A stretch of DNA of 29,942 bases from the NCBI GenBank assembly GCA_002502605.1, contig DAPR01000042.1, forward strand, positions 1 to 29,942, in the 5' to 3' direction. Made by a program: the position numbers and the translations under genes. The notes beneath the pieces were generated by a model. It had not been told where the DNA came from. It made no database searches and saw nothing but the letters and a program-made list of their open reading frames with translations. This DNA comes from Euryarchaeota archaeon UBA258 (GTDB taxonomy: Archaea > Thermoplasmatota > Poseidoniia > Poseidoniales > Poseidoniaceae). Below are positions 8,674-17,300 of the stretch, one piece after another (within the stretch, counting starts at the first letter, position 1; every line of letters starts with the position of its first letter).

Positions 8674-10083
8674 ATGGATATGAAACACTCACTTCGTGCA
8701 TTCGGCCTCATTGTTTTAATGATCATGGCGCCACTGGCCGGTTGTTTTGGCCAAGCCGAGGAGAGTGAGATGCAAAACACTGACGCACTCAAAATTGACT
8801 TCCTTCCTGCTGGCGAGGCGGAAATGCGAGCTGGTGAATGGCACATTTTCACCCTTGAAGGAGAAGGAACCCGCCTGGTCGTCCCGCAAGATGTTCTTCT
8901 CTTTGTCAATGACAGCATCGTACCTTTGGGTGTGGTCCAAGTGCAAAACAGCGATCTGCTGACTGGAAAAATCATCACCACCCCCTATGTGAACGCAACT
9001 TCACTGACCGTGGTTCACGAAGATGGAACTGCATCAAAGATTGATATTACCGTAGGAGCAGGAACACCAATTGTCAACGGCCAAGAATGGTTCGATAAAA
9101 TGGAATTTATCCTGAGCGTATGTGCCGATTCAACAGAATGCGGCGGATACATCAATCGCTGGATGGGCTCTCCGAACCCTGCGTTTGAACGCGCTGCAAG
9201 TTTCTTCCATGGCCATTTCGAAGGGCTTGGTTATGAAACACACATTATGCGTGTTACAGACCACCTCAACCCAACTCAACCAGAATCACTCAACATCATC
9301 GCTTGGAAAGATGGGCGCTCGGACACATGCGTACAGGGAATGGGAGCTCACATGGACATCGCCCCCCCCGCATCACCTCCGGCTGGTGGCACTTACGAGG
9401 GTGCATACGACAACACCGCAGGAACGGTTGCAATGATGCTGTATGCCAAGGCTTTCGTCGATGTCGAGTTTGAATGTGACACATTCCTCGCCTTGTGGTC
9501 GTCCGAAGAGGAAGGATTGCGTGGATCCAATGCGTTCGCAAACAACGATTGCGACTACTGCTTACCCCAAGATAAGGAACTCCGGTTTTACATCAATATG
9601 GACATGATGGGCATTTCTTGGCCGGCTGTTAAAGACACAGGTGAACCATTCCCCTACCACGCCTGGTCAGGTCCAGACACCGACCCCGAAGTGGATGAGT
9701 TGGCCATTACAGAAGTCATGGACCATGTCCACCGAAACGTCCTCAAAGCCCCAATGGATTTGCGAATTGATGGAACTTACGGTGCTGGATGCGATCAGCA
9801 TTGGGATGAACACGACAACTTGGTGATGGATGTTCACGAAGACACATTCGGTCGCTCAGACCACGTCACATTCAGAGACCTAGGGGCTCAAACCATCTTC
9901 CACTTAGGCGCCTATGATGATGATTACAGCGCATACCACTCCCCTTCTGATACGCTTGACAACATGATCAGTTCAGTCGGCGGCCAAGACGAACTCGAGA
10001 AATCAATCCAATTCGTGATGTGGGCTGCTATGCTGGAGTTCATGATTGCAGATCAAACCCCAGAGATTCGAAATCTTCAGTGA
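8674..10083 (+). CDS. secreted M28-family zinc peptidase, lipoprotein
   Basis: This is likely an exported aminopeptidase or carboxypeptidase that degrades peptides outside the cell. From ATG 8674 it has 469 residues: basic MDMKHSLR, a hydrophobic stretch and a lipobox LAGC with Cys24 as the likely lipidated residue. The M28 zinc site is complete: His226 (GAHMD), Asp246 (AYDNTAG, the bridging Asp), Glu278 and Glu279 (SSEEEG, general base and ligand), Asp310 (INMDMMG) and His422 (YHSPSDT). An N-terminal beta-rich region of about 150 residues precedes the catalytic domain. ATG 8674 was chosen because it places the signal peptide at the N-terminus. The substrate is unknown. It is followed 46 nt later by a small membrane protein. 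Confidence 0.88.
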   Translation: MDMKHSLRAFGLIVLMIMAPLAGCFGQAEESEMQNTDALKIDFLPAGEAEMRAGEWHIFTLEGEGTRLVVPQDVLLFVNDSIVPLGVVQVQNSDLLTGKIITTPYVNATSLTVVHEDGTASKIDITVGAGTPIVNGQEWFDKMEFILSVCADSTECGGYINRWMGSPNPAFERAASFFHGHFEGLGYETHIMRVTDHLNPTQPESLNIIAWKDGRSDTCVQGMGAHMDIAPPASPPAGGTYEGAYDNTAGTVAMMLYAKAFVDVEFECDTFLALWSSEEEGLRGSNAFANNDCDYCLPQDKELRFYINMDMMGISWPAVKDTGEPFPYHAWSGPDTDPEVDELAITEVMDHVHRNVLKAPMDLRIDGTYGAGCDQHWDEHDNLVMDVHEDTFGRSDHVTFRDLGAQTIFHLGAYDDDYSAYHSPSDTLDNMISSVGGQDELEKSIQFVMWAAMLEFMIADQTPEIRNLQ

Positions 10084-10129
10084 GTGAGGAAAAACACCCA
10101 TTCAAAAGCAAACCTGTGCTTCTACAAGC

Positions 10130-10576
10130 ATGACCGAGCAGGTGGTAAGCAGCGCTTTCCAGCCTGTGAAGGACCTGTGGAAGGTGATTGCGGGCTCAAC
10201 CCTCATCGCCTCAATGTGTTGCCTTCCATCCGTCGTTTTAGTGATGCTTGGCCTTGCAACAGTGTCCACCGGTGCAGCCCTCTCCGACACCCTGTACTGG
10301 GGAGAAGATGGCTATGGGTGGTTCAGACCACTGATGGGGCTCGTTGCAGCAGGAAGCGTAGGCATAGGCCTCACGCTCTACTTTAGAAATCAAGGCATCT
10401 GCACGCTCGACCAAGCCAAACAAGAACGACGCAAGGTGGTGAACACCTCTCTTCTTGTGGTGTCCATCACCTATGTCTGTTATCTGCTGTTCAACTATGT
10501 CATCCTAACAGAACTCGGTATCCAGTTTGGTTTGCCTTGGGAAACCAGCCGCTCATCCTACATGTTTTGGCGTTGA
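10130..10576 (+). CDS. small MerT-like membrane protein
   Basis: The protein has 148 residues and about four hydrophobic segments. The first helix carries a vicinal cysteine pair (CCLPSVVLVMLGL). It is followed by WFRPLMGLVAAG and a later isolated Cys in NQGICTLDQA. This order resembles MerT-type mercuric ion transporters: CC in helix 1, then PYRP, then a small helix and a Cys. The resemblance suggests heavy-metal or thiol chemistry at the membrane, but a third C-terminal helix pair (LLVVSITYVCYLLFNYV) and the absence of other mer genes make the function uncertain. It follows the M28 gene on the same strand, and its stop codon directly abuts that of the convergent phosphopantetheinyl transferase. 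Confidence 0.5.
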   Translation: MTEQVVSSAFQPVKDLWKVIAGSTLIASMCCLPSVVLVMLGLATVSTGAALSDTLYWGEDGYGWFRPLMGLVAAGSVGIGLTLYFRNQGICTLDQAKQERRKVVNTSLLVVSITYVCYLLFNYVILTELGIQFGLPWETSRSSYMFWR

Positions 10577-11332
10577 TCAGACATTGTTTCTCGCAGTGTT
10601 ACAGCCCACGCCCCAATCACCCTCAGACATGGCCACTTTCGTCACCTCAAGCAGCCGGTCTTCTGCGGTTGCCACCGACATTGAACCTGGGGCAATAGCA
10701 AGGGCTATTTGAGCCTCTAGATGAATCCATTTTATCAATTGAATTTTTGATTTTTCAATTGAAATTAGTGCCTTTTCCACTCCAATTGGAATTTCAATCT
10801 CACGTGGGTTGAGATGCATCCCTAATCCGAGAACTTTTTGGATGGCTTCTTTAGAAACCCACACCTCGATGGCGCAATCAGGATTAGCGTTCAACCTCTC
10901 CAATTCCTCACCCTTGGCCATCATGTCAAACGCATTTGCCTGAATACCGCGATCGCTTGCTTCAGCATCGACTCCAATTCGCCAACCAGGCTCCACGGCA
11001 GCCACATAGGCCCAGCCATCGCTGTGCCCCACGCTGATCGAAGGAAGAGGCGTGTTCTTCCACACGCCATGAATGTAAGCGAGGTAAGGCGCTCGGTGTT
11101 GTGTTCGTTCAACTGTGAGCAGGGATGGGTCATGGCCCAACTGACGCAAGACTTCAGCGAGCAACCAGCGACCTGTGAGATGTTCATCTCTGCGTTTTTG
11201 CATCACAAATGTGGACACCTCATCAGCATGGGCAAGAGGCACCTCTTCGATTGAAAGGGTACGTATTGGACAGCGTGCAACGAGGCACTCAGGTTCGATT
11301 TGCCCTGGTGGATGAAGGAGTTGAATGGTCAC
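10577..11332 (-). CDS. 4'-phosphopantetheinyl transferase, Sfp type
   Basis: This enzyme moves the 4'-phosphopantetheine arm of CoA onto carrier proteins. The 251 residues show the Sfp-type motifs in order: basic RR....GRWLLAE (47-60), SVGHSDGWAYVAA (100-112), GVDAE with the Mg ligands Asp122 and Glu124, and WVSKEAIQKVLGLGM (158-172). The start is GTG 11332; an in-frame stop codon precedes it immediately and GAGG lies about 8 nt upstream. It begins 13 nt after the stop codon of the giant synthase, so that synthase's ACPs are the obvious substrate. Those ACPs offer Thr rather than Ser, which makes the specificity of this enzyme of special interest. Its stop codon abuts that of the convergent MerT-like gene. 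Confidence 0.9.
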   Translation of the reverse strand: MTIQLLHPPGQIEPECLVARCPIRTLSIEEVPLAHADEVSTFVMQKRRDEHLTGRWLLAEVLRQLGHDPSLLTVERTQHRAPYLAYIHGVWKNTPLPSISVGHSDGWAYVAAVEPGWRIGVDAEASDRGIQANAFDMMAKGEELERLNANPDCAIEVWVSKEAIQKVLGLGMHLNPREIEIPIGVEKALISIEKSKIQLIKWIHLEAQIALAIAPGSMSVATAEDRLLEVTKVAMSEGDWGVGCNTARNNV

Positions 11333-11345
11333 TCAAAGGCCTCAT

Positions 11346-14300
11346 TCATCGTTCAAGGGTGAATGCATCGTCGGATGAAACAGGAGCCATGCCCTTGAGT
11401 CGCAGCCCCTTCAACGCCAAAACCGGTGCGTCATCATCGCCAACGATCACGACATCATGCACCGTAACACCCGCTTCTTCCGCAGCTGTTTGAATGCTAC
11501 GCAATCTCAGTGCTTCATCACGTTCAGGCACACGCAGCATGCTCGACCATTCGATGCCAACTGGCAGTGAAGAGAACCCTTCACTTTCCATGGCGACCAA
11601 ACCCGCATTTTGGAACCCTGCCTCAATCAACATTGGTAAAGCCTCCAGAAGGATTGCCTCGCCCTCGCTTTCCTGAGCAAATTGATCGGTTGCAGGCAAC
11701 TGGTGACGCATGAGGGCAATGCCGTCTGCACCAGGCATTGATGCATCACCAACGCCACGGAGCACACCTCCGTGCGATTGGAATCGAGGGCCATGGAAGT
11801 ACCGCCGGTAAATGAACGTCGGATGTTCGGCGAGTTCGCCCTTAGGCGGCACACCAATGTCAGGAAGAGCGTCCACCTCGCTTTGCAAGAATGGCCACAA
11901 ATCTTCAGATTTTTCAACGATACGGACTCGTGCCGTGTGATGTTCCCGTTCACCAAAGACCTCTCCTTTTGAGTTGGTTAAGTCCGACACGAGGCGACAT
12001 GAAATCCACGAAAGGTCGCCTTCGCTTCGTTCGTACTCAGCGTGAATCCGCACCGTCATAGCACCCTTGAGTAATTTGACAGGCAAACCAAACTCAACCG
12101 ATTCAAAGCCAGCAAGGCAGGTGGAAGGTCTGAGCAGAAGAGCCGCTTCAGCAAACATCTCCAAAGCCATCACACCGGGGTGGTAAGGTACGCCTTCGAT
12201 GGCATGGTCACCAAGGAAAGGATGGTCTGCGACAGAAAGAGTTGATTGTACAGTCAAAGATTTCCCTTCCTCAAGCGCCAAGACTTTGTCAACAAATGGG
12301 AATCGGGAAGGGTCTGCAATCGTCCCTGCCATTTCCGCCGGCAATCGTAAAGGAGCATCTCTAAAGGCGTCAAAATGATCCATCGTGCCCAATGAACCAC
12401 AGGCAATCACTCGACGTTTACCACCTGCAAGGACCTCATCCGCGAAGATGTTCACTCCTTCATCCACTGAAAGAGTAGCAATTCCTGCTGCTGCAAACAC
12501 CGCTTCTATTGAGCCACGTGTGGCCATTCCAACATCACGCCAGCCTGTCCATCCAATAGCAACAGCACGGCACCTCCCAGACGCAGTGAGACGGGCCATT
12601 TCTGCATCCAATACACTGTTTGCTGCTGCGTAATCAGTTTGACCACCGTTACCAAACCGTCCTGCGACGCTCGTGAAGCACACAGCAAGCCGAGGCGTTT
12701 CTGCACCGGAAGCCACACCAGCTGCGAGCATGCATTGCCACCCGTCAACCTTTACGCGAACCACCTGGTCAAAGGTGTTGAATTCCTTATCTGCAACAAG
12801 TTTGGAATCTTCTAGGCCTGCTCCATGAATCAATCCCGTAATTGGACGCTTCAATGAGGCACCCACAGCACGCATACCTTCGAGGTCAGTGACATCAACG
12901 GCGTGATAACTTGCTGAATTTCCGGTCGACTCGATGGAAGCCATGGTCAAGTAGACGTCTCGGCTACGGGTGAATTTTTGCCAAACTTTGTTCCACTCGA
13001 CGATGGTGACTTTACCATTTTCACTGGCGTTCGCCAAACGCTCGCGCAAAGCAATTCGCTCGGATTCAAGAGCGTCTTCGCCCCATGTCACCCAAGCCTT
13101 CGTTTGTTCGATTAATTGAGAACGTCCAAGCAATGCAAAATGTGCGCCTGAATTAAAGGAGGATTCTGAAACAGCGATAATGGAAGATGCGGTCACGCCA
13201 GATCCTCCACCGGAGACAAGCCAAGTGTCATCGGAAGCCAAGGGTTGACGGTCTTCCACGAGGTCTTCAGCAAAGGCCACTAAGCCCCATCGTCGTTCAT
13301 CTCGATCAAGACCAACCTCAACTTCACCAGCCAAATTGAACACATCATGATGAATCAATTGGGCTGCCTGCACGGGATCGAGAATCAATTCAGGATGCAC
13401 ATCAAGGGCTCGGCACCGCATCTGGAGTTGTTCAAAGGCGTAGGATTTTGTCACACCCGACGCAGCACATTGAACAGCGTTGAACCGCTCACCAATGTTA
13501 CCATGGCGGCCATCCATCGCCGTAACCGATGCGATCACACCTGATTCAAGCGTGGAGAAATGTGCATCTAAACCTTGCAGGAGTGAGAAGTACCCTTGGG
13601 CTGCCAACGCTATTTGAGAAGATGGATAACTGTCCTCTGCCCATGTTGCACTCGCTAACTTAAGCGGCGACATGTGAACAAGGGCTGTGATGTTCTGGTC
13701 TGCCAAAGCAGCACACACCGCTGCAATATGCTCAGGATTCGCCGGGTCTGCTCGGTAGACCAAGCGCTTGCCCTCATGCTGAACCGACATGTCTCGAATG
13801 TTGCTCTCAAATCCAATTCGAATGGCGTTCATTCCATCCGTTTCCACACGCTGGCAAAACGCTTCTGCAATGCCCCAGCCATCGTCGGTGACAACCGCAG
13901 TTCCAGTCAATGAAAGTGGAGAGTGCACGCCCGGTGCTGCCTCAACCTCAATCTGCCAGCGGCGGTTTGGAACGGACTTTACAGCAGGGGTTGGGGTGAT
14001 GGCTTCGTGGTGAGCAACTGGCTCAACAACCGTCGGTGCTTCTTGGGTAGATTCAGCAAGTTGCCCTCCTTTCATTCGTAGAATGTAAGCGGTGAAGTGG
14101 TTCAATGTTGGATGGTCAGAAAGAACAAAATCTTCGTCCAGTGGGAGATTGAACATTTCTCGTACATCACCCATAATTTCTGCCTGTTTCACTGTGTCAA
14201 TGCCAAGTTCACCCTCGAGGTCTTGATCCATTTCAATGAAGTCTGCAGGGTAGCCTGTGTGCTTGACAACGATTTCAATGAGGCTTGTATCAACTTCTTC

Positions 14301-17300
14301 ATCGGATGAGAGAGGCTGAGGTGGCGAGGACACAACGGGTGTTGGCTCTGGCGGCGCCATTGCAGGCGCTGGCTGAGCGGCAACTACAGCAGGGGCTGCC
14401 CCACCCTGCATGCGTTGTATGTAAGCAATCATGTGGTTGAGCGTCGGGTAATCAGAGAGGACAAACTCCTCGTCTACCGGCAATCCGAACTGTTCTCGGA
14501 TATCAGCCATGATTTCTGCCTGTTTCACCGTGTCGATGCCGAGTTCGCCTTCGAGATCTTGGTCCAATTCAATGAAATCAGCGGGATAACCCGTGTGCGT
14601 CACCACGACTTCGACCACGATGGATTGAATGTGTGAATCATCGACAACAACTGCAGCTACGGCAGGAAGAATTGGAGCCACTGGTTCGGGTGCAGGCGGT
14701 TTCGGAGGTTCTGGTGAAGCGGCAGGTGGTGAAATTGGAGGTGAGGAAGCGACAGCTCCTCCACTCATACGCTCGATGTATCCAATCATGTGATTCAACG
14801 TAGGGTAGTCAGAAAGCACAAATTCCTCATCAATTGGAAGTGAGAATTGTTCACGGATATCAGCCATAATCTCGGCTTGCTTCACGGTATCAATGCCCAG
14901 TTCTCCTTCCAAATCCTGGTCCAATTCGACAAAATCAGCTGGATAACCTGTATGAGTGACAACCACATCAATCACTGTTGACACAACATCGGCCTGTGGA
15001 GCACTGCTTACCACGTCAGCAGGTGGCGGGCTTGGCTTTGCAGGAGTGGGGGTTGGAGTGGGGGCGGAGGTTGGAGCCACCGAAACGGGGGCGGCTGCAG
15101 CAGGGGCAGGTGAGGGTTTTCCTTCGAATGGAGCCGTGATTGGCCATGGCTCGCCTTGTACGCCACCGTGGAGGTGATCGTCGCCATCAACATAAGCAAC
15201 CAATTTCTGATCTAAGAGTCGCAAGACCACATCTTCTGTTCCGGCTAACTTCCGATTCCATGCTAGGAATTTACCACCGTCAATTCGCTCACCAACAACC
15301 GGCCAGCGGCGTACTAAACTCAAGGCCATTTGTGAACCGAAGCCTGCTGCGAAACGCAAGCCGTACTTCAGGTTAGGATAATCGCCGCCGGTCGAAAGGT
15401 TGAGGTTGCCCAACTCAGGGTCTGTTTCCTTATGGTTCGCAATCGGAGGGATTCGTCCAGTTTTCATACCGTGGAACATGCTGGCGTCTTCAATTCCAAC
15501 CGCCATTGGATGTCCTGTGAAGCCCTTGGTGTTGGCAATCACGAGTTTGTCGGTGCTGTGCGTGAAGGTATCCCTCAAGGCACGAACCTCGGATTGAGCT
15601 GAACCACCGCGCGCCGGCGTGTAAGTTTCATGAGAAAAGAAAACGGTATCTGGGGCGATCTCATGCCGGTCAATGCCCCATTGCCGCTCCATGCTCGTTA
15701 CGAAATTGTCCACTGTTTCTGCAACGTGGTCCACATCAAGCCGAGTGCCATGGAACGCTGAATTCGCCGTTGTTGCGCCAAGCAATTCTGCAATTGGCTG
15801 AACACCACGTTCTGCTGCTTCTGAATTTCGTTCAACCACAAAGGCGGCGGCACCCATTCCGAGGATCAAACCATTTCTGCGTCGATCGAATGGAAGCGCA
15901 GTTTCCTCAACCACATTGTGAGTTGCAGCGGCGCCAGATGCAGCAAAGCCACCACCAATCCATTCCCACATATCGTCACCAGTGACGTCATCTGCGGAGA
16001 TGATGACCACTCGGTCAACTCGATCGGCATTCAACCAATCCTCAGCCACGCCAAATGCGGCTGTTGCGGAAGCACATGCGAGGTTGATGATGGTGTTCGG
16101 GCCTCGGATACCGGAATATTGGGCGAATTGGGAATGGCCCATAGCAAGGGTTTGGAACAGATAACGACGATCAAACCGGCCTTCACCATCGTCACCGTTG
16201 TGCTTGGCATGCTTCAACGCCATTTGGAAGCCGGGGAAACACGATGCAAACACAATCCCGGTCCGGTCGCGTGTGTGCTGTGGCACTTGCCAGTTGCGAA
16301 TAAGACGAAGCCCTCCTTTGCCTATTTGTTCAACTGGTGTCAATGGAATTGCTGCGTCTCGAAGGGCGAGAAGACCAGCAGCCATACCCAGTTGAGTGGT
16401 GATGTCCCAGGCAAGAATCACCTTCGGGTCAATACCAAACTCTTCTGCAAGGTCAAATGCTCCTTTCACGCCAGCAAGTTGTGGCACGTCCCCGAATTCT
16501 GTGGCTTGGTCCATGTTCACTGAACCATCTCGCCCTTTGATGAGGCGGACGAGGTTTTTGTCGAGCAGACGTTGTTTGTATTCATCAGTGACTTCGGAAA
16601 TGCAGGTTTCACCGCGCACAAGGCGCTCAAACGTGTCTTCGTTGAACACACTCTCGCCGCCAGGCAGGCCGAGAGAGACTCCGGTGACAACGAATGGATC
16701 AGACATACGCCTGCTCATTGGGTCGTGCCCCGATGTGGTTGACGAAGGTTGAGTGGGCGAACTGGGGCGGTGCGTCATTGAGGTGCGAGGAGACCAAGAT
16801 GACGGTGGAGAGGAAACCCATCGAGCGAGGTCAGCAACGGTTTCTGCCGTGCTGACATCCACAGAGGAGTCGATGTCGGCTTCGGCCGAGATGGTTTGGA
16901 ACAGCGTGGTGATGTGAGCATCGCTTAGGCCCAACCCAGTTCGAAGATTCACCATGCCGTTGCAAAAGGCAGCTGGGTAGCCACACAGTGCAGCAATCCT
17001 GTCCCCCAAGTACGCAGCCTTCGCCTTTTGAGCTGCGACCTCGGGGTCAAGTAAAGGCGAAGTCACAGTGGCGATGTGTCGAACTTCGGATGAAGCCGTC
17101 GAACTGTTCGCTGAAGGCAATGGGCGGGCCCGTGTCCGCAAATCCTCTGAGGGAGAGATGGCTTTGTGGGCTTCAATCGGTCCTGCCCTGAACGCCTCGG
17201 TCAACGCCTCGGATGTTGGACTGGGCCAGTTCACTTGTCGGCCTGCGAGAGCCATGGTGGCCAATGCGGTCAAGAAAGAAGCGATACCACCTTGCTTTGG

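Noticed and set aside
9362..9369. Run of eight C in the M28 peptidase as a possible frameshift
   Set aside because: The frame continues unbroken and the zinc ligands lie correctly on both sides (His226 before, Asp246 after).
14062..14990. Tandem repeats as a possible CRISPR or satellite array
   Set aside because: The roughly 340-360-nt period corresponds to in-frame ACP domains with Pro/Ala linkers.
15918..16523. 201-residue plus-strand open frame inside the giant synthase
   Set aside because: It lies opposite KS2, whose catalytic motifs are intact, and its composition is typical of antisense shadows.
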